Source: Pseudonocardia cypriaca (GTDB taxonomy: Bacteria > Actinomycetota > Actinomycetes > Mycobacteriales > Pseudonocardiaceae). From it: a stretch of DNA of 64,000 nucleotides. Each line of letters starts with the position of its first letter. Position 1 is the first letter of the stretch. The notes beneath the pieces are model-generated. The model was not told the DNA's origin. It saw nothing but the letters and a program-made list of their open reading frames with translations, and made no database searches. The stretch spans positions 1,302,001-1,366,000 of the forward strand of contig NZ_VFPH01000002.1 of the NCBI RefSeq assembly GCF_006717045.1. The letters run 5' to 3'. This document shows positions 39,981 through 47,425 of the stretch, piece by piece. A program made the position numbers and the translations under genes.

Positions 39981-40073
39981 CGTTCCTCCCCTCCCCGTAC
40001 CGGGCCCATCATGCGTCACGTCCCGCCGGAGTGAGACGCCGATGGTCCGTCCCGAGGGAGGAGGAGCGACCGC

Positions 40074-40565
40074 TCAGGCGCCCTCGACGGAGCCCGGCGG
40101 CAGGAAGTCGACGTCGTGCTCCGCCGAGAGGCGCACGACCTCCTCCGGGTCGGTGAGGTTGTGCAGGTGGTCGAACAGCGCCGGGAGCTTCCCGGTCGGG
40201 CTCACCCAGAACAGGCCACGGGTGGGGGCCTCGCTGCGGTTGTAGTAGGCGTGCGGGAGGTTGCGCGGCATGAGCACGGTGTCGCCCGGACCCGCCGTCG
40301 TCCACTCGCCGTCGAGGTAGAGCGTGAACACCCCCTCCAGGACGTAGATGTGCTCCTCCTGAAGCGGGTGCACGTGCGGCGGGACGCCGGTGCCGGGCGG
40401 GTCGAAGGTCTCGAAGGCGAAGCTGGACTCGCTGGCCGCCTTCATCCAGTACGTGTGGCCGAGGACGCTCCACACCTTCTTGCGCATCCCCTCCTTGGCG
40501 AGGGTGATGCCCTTGGGCAGCGGGCCGAGCACGATCTCGTCGCCGGTCATCATCGTCCGAATCAT
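40074..40565 (-). CDS. Cupin-domain protein
   Basis: A 163-residue single-domain cupin. Motif 1 is PPHVHPLQEEHIYVLEG (metal ligands His/His/Glu) and motif 2 lies around PGDTVLMPRNLPHAYYNRS (His). The N-terminus LPKGITLAKEGMRKKVWSVLG is atypical. Isomerase, dioxygenase or binding functions are possible. It lies upstream of the kinase-PdxA2 fusion on the same strand with a 93-bp gap, so joint expression is possible. Three ATGs (40565, 40553, 40550) could start it. Confidence 0.8.
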   Translation of the reverse strand: MIRTMMTGDEIVLGPLPKGITLAKEGMRKKVWSVLGHTYWMKAASESSFAFETFDPPGTGVPPHVHPLQEEHIYVLEGVFTLYLDGEWTTAGPGDTVLMPRNLPHAYYNRSEAPTRGLFWVSPTGKLPALFDHLHNLTDPEEVVRLSAEHDVDFLPPGSVEGA

Positions 40566-40595
40566 CCTCGCGGTCCGTGGCCCGTCAATCCGCGA

Positions 40596-41420
40596 TCAGG
40601 TGTCGGCGCTGTAGCCGTCACGCAACTCGATCAGCGTCTCGCGTGCGTCCGCGCCGAAGTCGGCCACCTCGGTGAGGGACTCGAGCATGTCGATGTGCAG
40701 GCGGACGTCGGCCGGCTCCGTGATGATCGCGGTGGTGGCGACGGTGCCGACGATGACCGCGCGCTCGTCGTAGACGTCGAATCCGTGGAGCGGGAGGACG
40801 CTGACCGGCCGGCGGGCGGGGATCACGCCGATGCGGACACCGTCGAGCCGGCTGACCGCGATGATCCGGTCGATCTGCTCGATCATCGTGGCGGCCGAGC
40901 CGGCACACCAGAGCAGCGCGCCGGTCGTGAGGATCTGCGTCCACCGATGTCCTGGCCGCCCGAGCAGTTGCTGTCGTTCGAGGCGGGCCGCGATGACCCC
41001 GTCAGCGATCTTGGGATCGGCTCCGCTGGTGAGCACCCGCATGTAGGCCTCGGTCTGCAGGATCCCAGGGACCACAGCCGGCTGGAACGTGGTGACGTGC
41101 TTCGAGGACGCCTCGATGTCGCGGATGCGCCGCTGGAACGCGGGAGCGTTCTTCCGGTGCACGACGACTCGGCGGTTCTCCGCGCGCAGGTCGCGGACCA
41201 TCGCTCGCAGTCGACCCCCGACGGCGGGCGAGGCCTGGTACGTGTCCAGGAGAGCCTCCAGCCGCGCGGGTGTGGGCACGAACTTCCCCGTCTCGTAACG
41301 GGAGAGCGCGGCCTGCCCGATGCCGGCAGCCGCCGCCGCGGCCGCGCTGGTCAGGCCGGCTGCCCTGCGGAGCTCGCGGAGGGTGCTGGACAGCTCGTCT
41401 CCGGTCTCACTGGTGCTCAC
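40596..41420 (-). CDS. XRE-family regulator with DUF5753 (WhiJ-like)
   Basis: A 274-residue actinobacterial regulator with an N-terminal XRE helix-turn-helix (LRELRRAAGLTSAAAAAAAG, ALSRYETGKFVPTPARLEAL) and a C-terminal DUF5753 domain (~95-270; YQP-type FQPAVVPGILQTEAYMR, RLERQQLLGR, LPLHGFDVYDERAV). Such proteins act with small partner proteins in developmental control or as antitoxin-like pairs. The GTG at 41420 is preferred because upstream sequence is antisense to the DUF6879 gene. It is the third gene of a tight minus-strand set. Confidence 0.9.
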   Translation of the reverse strand: MSTSETGDELSSTLRELRRAAGLTSAAAAAAAGIGQAALSRYETGKFVPTPARLEALLDTYQASPAVGGRLRAMVRDLRAENRRVVVHRKNAPAFQRRIRDIEASSKHVTTFQPAVVPGILQTEAYMRVLTSGADPKIADGVIAARLERQQLLGRPGHRWTQILTTGALLWCAGSAATMIEQIDRIIAVSRLDGVRIGVIPARRPVSVLPLHGFDVYDERAVIVGTVATTAIITEPADVRLHIDMLESLTEVADFGADARETLIELRDGYSADT

Positions 41421-41436
41421 TGCCCCAGTGTCGCGG

Positions 41437-41997
41437 CTACCGAACAGCGGCCGACCGGTGGTGCTCGGGATGTCGTGACCACCATCGGTCGAACGGCTCG
41501 GCGTTCGACCACGCTGCTCGAACGGCGGCGCGATAGACCTCGGCATACGGGTCACCCACAGGTTCGGCCCCGGTGAACACACCAGCCTGGTCGTAGCGCA
41601 TGGCCACAACGCGGGTGTCGTCGAGCAGGTAGAAGTCCCCGACCCCGACAAGGGCACGTGCGCCGACCGGAGCACCTGACAGGTCGAGCACGCGGACCTG
41701 CTCACCGGCGGCGGTGTTGTCCGTGTAGCCCCACTCGCAGGCGTACCGCACGTAGTCGGTCAAGGGGGGATCGACGACCCGGAGCCTGCGCCAGACACGA
41801 CCGGCATCCGTGTCTACGCGTATTCGGTTCAACCAGCTGGCCTTGGCCGCACGGTCCGGCGCGGGCTCGCCCCTGAGGAATCGCTCCAGTTCGGAGCCGT
41901 CGCTCGCCGAGACATACCGATCCAGTGTCTCCACCCGGATCAAGTCCCGGCTGTGGTGCTCGGCGATGAAGGCAGCAAGCCCAGCGAGGTCGAGCAC
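41437..41997 (-). CDS. DUF6879 family protein
   Basis: A 186-residue soluble protein typical of genes next to DUF5753 regulators. Characteristic segments are WLNRIRVDTDAGRVWRRLRV, LTDYVRYACEWGYTDNTAAG and FYLLDDTRVVAMRYDQAGVF. Its biochemical function is unknown; it is a likely partner of the WhiJ-like regulator. The GTG start follows the stop of the upstream small gene after two bases, and its stop precedes the regulator start by 16 bases. Confidence 0.87.
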   Translation of the reverse strand: MLDLAGLAAFIAEHHSRDLIRVETLDRYVSASDGSELERFLRGEPAPDRAAKASWLNRIRVDTDAGRVWRRLRVVDPPLTDYVRYACEWGYTDNTAAGEQVRVLDLSGAPVGARALVGVGDFYLLDDTRVVAMRYDQAGVFTGAEPVGDPYAEVYRAAVRAAWSNAEPFDRWWSRHPEHHRSAAVR

Positions 41998-41999
41998 GG

Positions 42000-42221
42000 T
42001 CAGCCCGCCTCGCGTGCACAGAGCAACTCCGGCACCAGCCGACGCTCGATGAGCACGTAGGCCTCACCCGGCGGAGGCACCGGCAGACCGAGCGCGGCCC
42101 GAACGGCTGGGTCGGTCACGATGCGGCCCTGCACCACGATGTCCGGCCCGCTGGTGTCGAAGATCCGGTCGCAGTCGATTCCCGACGGGCAGCTGTCACG
42201 GAGCACTCGGGTGATCTTCAT
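42000..42221 (-). CDS. Small protein leading the DUF6879/DUF5753 set
   Basis: A 73-residue protein MKITRVLRDSCPSGIDCDRI with the conserved-looking C-P-S-G-x-D-C and the ending EAYVLIERRLVPELL. It may be a regulator or a toxin/antitoxin-like partner. The family is seen upstream of DUF6879 genes. It is divergent from two other small genes across a 138-bp region with a 10-bp-arm palindrome. Confidence 0.7.
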   Translation of the reverse strand: MKITRVLRDSCPSGIDCDRIFDTSGPDIVVQGRIVTDPAVRAALGLPVPPPGEAYVLIERRLVPELLCAREAG

Positions 42222-42322
42222 CAGGCATCCATCCGTCGCAGGGCTGCGGGAAGCGCCAGTGTGGCCCAACAGCTCATCTCAGTCAATCTCAGAGTGGATG
42301 GACCGGACCAGCACTGCTACGG

Positions 42323-42345
42323 TCATCCATTCTGGGAATGGATGA
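42323..42345. promoter_or_regulatory. Palindrome with 10-bp arms in the divergent small-gene control region
   Basis: TCATCCATTC (42323-42332) and GAATGGATGA (42336-42345) are perfect inverted arms separated by TGG. It lies just before the GAGGAGGG ribosome site of the 53-residue gene and ~100 bp from the 73-residue gene. The adjacent XRE regulator is the natural candidate to bind it. It could alternatively fold in the mRNA leader. Confidence 0.65.
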
Positions 42346-42359
42346 GCGAGGAGGGCGCC

Positions 42360-42521
42360 GTGCCGATGAGGCGAGCCACCGGCTTGAGAAAAGCGATCGT
42401 CGACGCCCTACGGCGGATTTGCCGTCGCCGCCGACACCGGCGGCTGGCGGCACGGATCGACCGCGTGACCCTCGGCGAGCACCTCGCGTACTGGCGTGCC
42501 CGACTCGGCAACCACCGGTGA
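42360..42521 (+). CDS. Very basic 53-residue protein
   Basis: From GTG 42360 (or ATG 42366), after the ribosome site GAGGAGGG at 42348-42355. The product is Arg-rich (RRICRRRRHRRLAARID) and ends LGEHLAYWRARLGNH. There is no recognised family. The stop overlaps the GTG of the next gene (GTGA), which supports translation. It might bind nucleic acid; its small size and charge are the only evidence. Confidence 0.5.
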   Translation: MPMRRATGLRKAIVDALRRICRRRRHRRLAARIDRVTLGEHLAYWRARLGNHR

Positions 42522-42736
42522 ACCGCCCAGATCATGCTGCGCAGGACTGCATCGAAGCCGCGGCGGAGTACCTGGCACACGAACCGGCCGCCGTTGCCCG
42601 AGCCCTCAGCACGCACCGCGCGAGGACAGACGGACGGTGCCGCGCTTGCGGGTACCGCGGGGTCAAATGGCCATGCCCAGTAGCGGTCAGCGCGCAGCGA
42701 GCACGGCCACTGTCCGCTCCACCAGGCCGGCGATGA
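42518..42736 (+). CDS. Small protein with single CxxC
   Basis: A 72-residue protein VNRPDHAAQDCIEAAAEYLA with a C-terminal CRACGYRGVKWPCPVAV that resembles a half zinc ribbon. Proteins of this type are common beside DUF5753 regulators in Pseudonocardiaceae. The GTG overlaps the previous stop. Its 3' end overlaps the decayed LysR fragment on the other strand by 50 bp. Confidence 0.6.
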   Translation: MNRPDHAAQDCIEAAAEYLAHEPAAVARALSTHRARTDGRCRACGYRGVKWPCPVAVSAQRARPLSAPPGRR

Positions 42737-42890
42737 CCTGGCGTGCAGCGTGTTCTGGGCTTTGCCTCTGCTCGCGCACCGGCAGCAGCGTCGGCCCAGA
42801 CAAGTCCTGCCGGGGGAGCTCGACCAGCCGCAACCCTTCGACGTCCAGCTCGGCAGGCGCTTCGCCGATTGGTCGCGCCCAGCCTGTGAC
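42687..42890 (-). pseudogene. Probable remnant of a LysR-type regulator C-terminus
   Basis: About 67 codons read like the end of a LysR effector domain: EGLRLVELPRQDLSGPTLLP, then QRQSPEHAARQVIAGLVERT. No start codon with a ribosome site and no helix-turn-helix precede it; upstream the frame runs into the membrane protein gene on the other strand. Codon third positions are less G/C-biased than in neighbouring genes. I read it as a truncated relic, with moderate to low certainty. Confidence 0.35.
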
Positions 42891-42908
42891 CTCCGGTAGC
42901 CTCCGCCC

Positions 42909-43568
42909 GTGGCCGACGCGCTCGACCGCGAGCAACAGCTCCTCTCCGCGCTCACGACCGAGCACTTCACCCTCCAGGGCGCCCGCGCGCAGACGCTGAC
43001 CGAGAGCGCCTCGCGGGCCACCGTCTACGTCGGGGCGGTGTCGAGCTCGCTCATCGCGCTCGGCTTCATCGGACAGATCTCCGAGGTCGGAGCCCCGTTC
43101 CAGGTCTTCGCCCTCATCGTGCTGCCGACGCTCTACCTGCTGGGCATCGTCACCCACATCCGGCTGGTCGAGTGCGGCGTCGAGGACGTCCGGTACGGGA
43201 TGGCGATCAACCGCATCCGCGGTTACTACCGTGAGCTGGCCGGCGACCACGCCCGCCTGTTCCTCCTCACGGCCCACGACGACCCGCGCGGCGTGTTCGA
43301 GAACGCGGGCGTCCCGAGCGGCCGCCGCCCGCAGGTCTTCAGCTTCGCGAGCGTCGTCGCCACGATCAACGCGGTCGTCGGCGGCAGCACGGTGGGGATC
43401 GCGGTCGCGGCGGCCGCCGACCCACCCCTCGCCGTGACGGCGGCCGCAGGCGCTGTCGCGGGCCTGGCGTCGATCGTGGTGTGGTTGCGCGTCGCCGCAC
43501 GGATCCTCGCGCGCCGGGTGCCGCGCGATGCTCCGCTGTTCCCGACGCCGCCGACCGGGAACGGCTAG
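42909..43568 (+). CDS. Four-helix membrane protein of unknown function
   Basis: A 219-residue protein with a soluble N-terminal helix (DREQQLLSALTTEHFTLQGA), two membrane helices (~38-82), a cytoplasmic stretch with RLVECGVEDVRYGMAINRIR and YYRELAGDHARLF, then two more helices (~145-195). The family is widespread in actinobacteria but uncharacterised. Its layout (2TM-soluble-2TM) recalls nucleotide- or stress-sensing membrane proteins, though no motif supports a specific claim. The start is GTG at 42909. Confidence 0.75.
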   Translation: MADALDREQQLLSALTTEHFTLQGARAQTLTESASRATVYVGAVSSSLIALGFIGQISEVGAPFQVFALIVLPTLYLLGIVTHIRLVECGVEDVRYGMAINRIRGYYRELAGDHARLFLLTAHDDPRGVFENAGVPSGRRPQVFSFASVVATINAVVGGSTVGIAVAAAADPPLAVTAAAGAVAGLASIVVWLRVAARILARRVPRDAPLFPTPPTGNG

Positions 43569-43598
43569 CGGTACTCGGCCACCACGCCGGCCGCGCCC

Positions 43599-44693
43599 CT
43601 ACGCACGCACAGGGGCGAGCCGAACGGCGTCGTGGATGCCGGCTGCGTATCGGGCTGGTTGTTCCCACGCGGCGAAGTGACCGCCGTGGGATTCCTCGCG
43701 CCACATGCGTACGTCGAAGAATCGCTCGGCGAACTCGCGCGGCGCGTTCACCAGGTCGCGGGGGAAGATCGTGAAGACCGCTGGCGGCGTGACAGCGGCC
43801 GGCTTGGGGCCGGCCGCGGCGTACGGGGTGAAAGACGTCCCGATGGAGCCGGTCACCCAGTACGCCGTCACCCAGGTCAGCAGTTCGTCGCGGGTGAACA
43901 CGGTCTCCACGTCGCCGTTGCAGTCGGTCCAGCCGCGCAGCTTCTCCACCAGCCAGGCCGCCAGCCCCGCGGGGGAATCGCCGAGAGCGGCGGCCAGCGT
44001 GTGCGGCTTGGTGGACTGCTCGTGCATGTACCCGCCCTCGCGCGCCTGCCAGTCGCGGCCGTGCTCGACGTAGGCGCGCTCGGTCGGCGACAGGTCGGTG
44101 GGCAGGCCGGTCAGGAAGTGGAGCTGCGATACGTCGGTGAGGTGCAGCGCGGCGACCCGCTCGGGATGGCGGGCGGCCAGCGCCTCGGCGACGTCGCAGC
44201 CGATGTCGCCGGCCGAGACCACGTACCGGTCGTACCCGAGTGCGGCCATCGTCTCCGCGACCGGGCCGACCATGTCGTCGACCGACATCCCCTGCCCGGC
44301 GACCGGCGTGGCGAACGGGAAGCCGGGCAGGCAGGGCGCGACCACGTGGTAGTCCGCGAGCAGAGGCAGGACGCGCTCGAAGCGGAGTACCGAGTCGGGC
44401 CAGCCGTGCAGCAGGAGCACCGCGGTGGCATCGGCGCGCTCGGACCGCTGGTGGATCGCTCGGGTGGCGGGCGTCAGCGCCCACGGCAGCCGCCGGATGC
44501 GGTCCTCGTGGATGCACCAGTCGTACGAGTGCGCCCAGTAGGTCACGAGGTCGGTGAGGTACTCCGGGTCGACGCCGCGCCGCCATCCCCAACCGCCGGG
44601 AAGGGGCACCGGCCGGTACGCACGCAGCCGGGTCCTGAGGTCGTCGACGACGTCCTGGGTGACCGCCGCGGGTGCCGCGCTGTTCTCGTTCAC
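43599..44693 (-). CDS. Epoxide hydrolase (EHN-domain alpha/beta hydrolase), second of pair
   Basis: A 364-residue microsomal-type epoxide hydrolase with an N-terminal EHN segment (LRTRLRAYRPVPLPGGWGW, ~18-115). The oxyanion motif is His96-Gly-Trp-Pro, the nucleophile Asp163 sits in VVSAGDIGCDVAEAL, and the catalytic His is in HGGHFAAWEQP near the C-terminus. GGYMHEQSTKPHTLA carries the ring-opening Tyr. The ATG overlaps the stop of the upstream paralogue (ATGA). It opens epoxides to diols, probably of xenobiotic or secondary-metabolite origin. Confidence 0.88.
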   Translation of the reverse strand: MNENSAAPAAVTQDVVDDLRTRLRAYRPVPLPGGWGWRRGVDPEYLTDLVTYWAHSYDWCIHEDRIRRLPWALTPATRAIHQRSERADATAVLLLHGWPDSVLRFERVLPLLADYHVVAPCLPGFPFATPVAGQGMSVDDMVGPVAETMAALGYDRYVVSAGDIGCDVAEALAARHPERVAALHLTDVSQLHFLTGLPTDLSPTERAYVEHGRDWQAREGGYMHEQSTKPHTLAAALGDSPAGLAAWLVEKLRGWTDCNGDVETVFTRDELLTWVTAYWVTGSIGTSFTPYAAAGPKPAAVTPPAVFTIFPRDLVNAPREFAERFFDVRMWREESHGGHFAAWEQPARYAAGIHDAVRLAPVRA

Positions 44694-45820
44694 CGCTCAC
44701 CCCCGGCCAGCGGGCGGAAGAAGGCGGTCAGGTCGTCGGCCAGCAGCTCCGGCTCCTCGTGCGGGGCGAAGTGGCCGCCGCGCGGCATGACGGTGTACCG
44801 GGTGAGCCGGTAGGCGCGCTCGACCCAGCTGCGGGGTGGCGGGGCGCCGATCTCGGCGGGGAACAGCGCAACCGCGGTCGGGACCTCGACGGGGCCGCCG
44901 TCCGGCACGAGTCCGCGGTCGCCGTCGTAGTACGGGCGGAACGAGGTGGAGATCGAGTTGGTGAACCAGTACAGCGAGGCCTGGGTGAGCAGGAAGTCGT
45001 CGCTGAACCGGGTGGAGACGTCGCCGTGGCAGTCGCTCCACGCCCGGTACTTCTCGAGGATCCAGGCGAGCAACCCCGACGGCGAGTCGGACAGGCCCTG
45101 GGCGAGGGTCAGCGGACGCGTGCGCTGCTCGTGGGAGTAGCCACCCTCGGTGGCGTGCCACGCCGCCTTCGCGTCCAGGTAGGCGCGTTCCTCATCGGTC
45201 AGGTCGGCCGGGTCGTACTCGGGCGGGTCCGCGGCGGTCAGGACGTGGATGCCGACCACCGCCTCCGGGTGGGTCTGCCCGAGCCGGGCCGTGATGCCCG
45301 CGCCGAGGTCCTCGCCGTGTGCGCCGTACCGCTGGAAGCCCAACTCGTCGTGCATGAGCCGGTGCCAGATCTCGTGCGTGGGCGAGGTGTCGTCGGGGAA
45401 GGTGGGCCGTTGCGGGGACAGCCCGAAACCGGGCAGGGACGGGACGATGACGGTGAACGCGTCGTCCGGGCTGCCGCCGTGGCGTGACGGTGTGGACAGC
45501 CGCTCGGCCAGTGCGGTCAGCTCCAGGAAGGAGCTGGGCCACCCGTTGGTCAGGACGAGCGGCAGCGCTCCCTCGCGCTCGGCGTCGTAGCGCAGGTAGT
45601 GGACCGGGGTCCCGTCGATGTCGGCGAACCGGGACGGCAGCGCGTTGATGGCGGCCTCGTGCTTGCGCCAGTCGTACGCCGAAGCCCAGTAGCCGACCAG
45701 CCGGCGCAGCTCGTCACCGTCGGTGCCGGCCTCCCACCCGCCGACCGGCCAGGGAGTGGCCCACCGCGTCCGGCGCAGGCGCTCGCGCAGATCCTCGAGT
45801 TCGGCATCGGAGACGTTCAT
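44690..45820 (-). CDS. Epoxide hydrolase (EHN-domain alpha/beta hydrolase), first of pair
   Basis: A 376-residue paralogue of the next gene. The start MNVSDAELEDLRERL follows GGAGGAACCG. It has an EHN domain (~1-115), oxyanion motif Asn92-Gly-Trp-Pro (Asn in place of His, common in this subgroup), nucleophile Asp171 in YGAHGEDLGAGI, Tyr in GGYSHEQRTRPLTLA, and catalytic His in PRGGHFAPHEEPE. The gene is divergent from the CGNR regulator, with TGCAACACC repeats between them, so regulation by that protein is likely. Confidence 0.9.
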   Translation of the reverse strand: MNVSDAELEDLRERLRRTRWATPWPVGGWEAGTDGDELRRLVGYWASAYDWRKHEAAINALPSRFADIDGTPVHYLRYDAEREGALPLVLTNGWPSSFLELTALAERLSTPSRHGGSPDDAFTVIVPSLPGFGLSPQRPTFPDDTSPTHEIWHRLMHDELGFQRYGAHGEDLGAGITARLGQTHPEAVVGIHVLTAADPPEYDPADLTDEERAYLDAKAAWHATEGGYSHEQRTRPLTLAQGLSDSPSGLLAWILEKYRAWSDCHGDVSTRFSDDFLLTQASLYWFTNSISTSFRPYYDGDRGLVPDGGPVEVPTAVALFPAEIGAPPPRSWVERAYRLTRYTVMPRGGHFAPHEEPELLADDLTAFFRPLAGGER

Positions 45821-45866
45821 CGGTTCCTCCCTTGCATCGAGGTGCAACACCGTTGAACGCTAACAG

Positions 45867-45890
45867 TGGTGTCGCAGGCGTGCAACACCA
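45867..45890. promoter_or_regulatory. Imperfect 24-bp palindrome, probable CGNR regulator operator
   Basis: TGGTGTCGCA (45867-45876) and TGCAACACCA (45881-45890) match as inverted repeats at 9 of 10 positions with a 4-bp spacer. Further half-sites occur at 45842-45850 (GTGCAACAC) and 45902-45911 (TGGTGGTGTC). The cluster fills the 91-bp region between the epoxide hydrolase and CGNR starts. Confidence 0.6.
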
Positions 45891-45911
45891 GTTATGCCGT
45901 ATGGTGGTGTC

Positions 45912-46436
45912 GTGGCTCCGCTGGACCTCATCGAGGACTTCCTCAACACCGTCGACGAGCGGACGTTCAGCCGGCACGGTGAGAGCCACGTCGCCGGCGA
46001 GCACCTGACCTCCCCGCAGGCGCTGTCGGACTGGCTTGCGGCCCACGACCTGCCGGGCGCGGGGGTCGAGCTGCAGCCGGCCGACCTGACCGCCACCGTC
46101 GCCCTGCGCACGGCGCTGCGGCAGGTGCTCCTCGGCGAGACCGATGCCACGGCCGCCTTGACCGACCACCAGCTGCGACTTATCCCGGATCAGTCGGGCG
46201 GTCTGCGGATCGCCGCCCGCTCCGGGAAGCCGTGGCTGGACGCCATCGTGGAGACGGTGGCGCAGAGCGCGGCCCGGGGTGAATGGCAGCGGATCAAGCT
46301 CTGCGCGGCGCCGGACTGCCACTGGGCCTTCCACGACACCTCACGCAGCGGCCGGGGCCGCTGGTGCTCCATGGAGATCTGCGGCAACCGCCACAAGACC
46401 CGCACCTACCGCGAGCGCCACCGACGAGCCGGGTGA
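45912..46436 (+). CDS. ABATE/CGNR zinc-finger transcriptional regulator
   Basis: A 174-residue protein with an N-terminal ABATE domain (~1-110; PLDLIEDFLNTVDERT) and a C-terminal CGNR zinc finger: CAAPDCHWAFHDTSRSG, then WCSMEICGNRHKTRTYRER. Cys pairs CxxxxC and CxxxxC bind zinc, and the basic helix contacts DNA. It is the likely regulator of the divergent epoxide hydrolase pair. GTG 45912 was chosen; ATG 45894 would add six residues over the operator. Confidence 0.87.
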   Translation: MAPLDLIEDFLNTVDERTFSRHGESHVAGEHLTSPQALSDWLAAHDLPGAGVELQPADLTATVALRTALRQVLLGETDATAALTDHQLRLIPDQSGGLRIAARSGKPWLDAIVETVAQSAARGEWQRIKLCAAPDCHWAFHDTSRSGRGRWCSMEICGNRHKTRTYRERHRRAG

Positions 46437-46443
46437 GGCATCT

Positions 46444-46457
46444 TCGGCACGTGCCGA
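46444..46457. terminator. 14-bp palindrome between convergent genes
   Basis: TCGGCACGTGCCGA is a perfect palindrome in the 28-bp gap between the CGNR and LysR stop codons. It could serve both genes as a terminator stem, though the loop would be minimal. There is no T-run. Confidence 0.4.
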
Positions 46458-46464
46458 GAACGGG

Positions 46465-47331
46465 TCAGTCCCCGAAGGCTGCCTGGTGGGCCGCGGCGCA
46501 GGTGTGCGGGAGGTCGACCGGTACCACGACGCTGCCGGTGATCGTGGTCTGCGGGGTGATCGGGATCGCCCGCACCCGGGTGGAGCGGATCTCCGCAACC
46601 TGATCGGCCGGCAGCACGGTCCAGCTGCGCTGGTTGGAACCAACCTCGACGATCGTGTCCTGGACCGTCCCACCCGCGCAGCCCAACCGGTCCTCCACCC
46701 CGGCCTTCCGCATCGCGGCGGTCAACGCTTCCGGCAGGAACAGGCCGTGGTCTCGCGACGGGATCCGCAGGTCGCCGACGGCGAGATCGGCGAGGTCGAC
46801 CACCGGGCGACCGGCGGCGGGGTGCTGCGCGGACACGACCGCGAACAGCTCCTCCGTCCACGCCGGCAGCACCTCCAGCCCCGGCGCCGAACGCACCCCC
46901 CGGGCCAGTGCCAGATCGATCTCCCCTCGTCGCACCGTATCCAGGCGGGCCGCCAGTGGGAGGTCGACCAGCACGACGTCGACGCCGAACGCCGAAGGGT
47001 GCTCGCGCAGCGCGTCGATCCCGCGCTCCAGGCGGGCGGTGAACCCGGCGGCGGTACCGATGCGCATCGTGCGCGCCGACACGCCGGCGGCGGCCTGGAC
47101 GCGGTCCGCGGCCGCGAGCGCGTCACGCGCCGCGGCGAGCACCCGGTGGCCCGCAGCGGTGAGCCGCACCCGGCGCGGTGAACGGTCCAGCAGGCGGACT
47201 CCCAGCTCGCGTTCCAGCTGGGCGATCTGCCTGCTGACCGCGGGCTGGGCGATGTGCAGCCGCTCGGCGGCCCGCCCGAAGTGCAGTTCGTCGGCGACCG
47301 CGACGAAGTAGCGCAGTGCGCGCAGTTCCAC
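46465..47331 (-). CDS. LysR family transcriptional regulator
   Basis: A 288-residue regulator with an N-terminal winged helix (VELRALRYFVAVADELHFGR, IAQPAVSRQIAQLERELGVR) and a substrate-binding domain (~90-285). The GTG at 47331 is the canonical LysR start; the upstream extension is unlike protein. It is divergent from an LLM oxidoreductase gene across 94 bp, its presumed target. Confidence 0.9.
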   Translation of the reverse strand: MELRALRYFVAVADELHFGRAAERLHIAQPAVSRQIAQLERELGVRLLDRSPRRVRLTAAGHRVLAAARDALAAADRVQAAAGVSARTMRIGTAAGFTARLERGIDALREHPSAFGVDVVLVDLPLAARLDTVRRGEIDLALARGVRSAPGLEVLPAWTEELFAVVSAQHPAAGRPVVDLADLAVGDLRIPSRDHGLFLPEALTAAMRKAGVEDRLGCAGGTVQDTIVEVGSNQRSWTVLPADQVAEIRSTRVRAIPITPQTTITGSVVVPVDLPHTCAAAHQAAFGD

Positions 47332-47425
47332 CGAGCCGCCCCCCGTCTGCGACGATGCCTCCAGGTTATCGAGCGCGTCGGAACTGGTCCTGGTTCCCGA
47401 CGGGGCGCGGTGCTGGGGTCGGATC

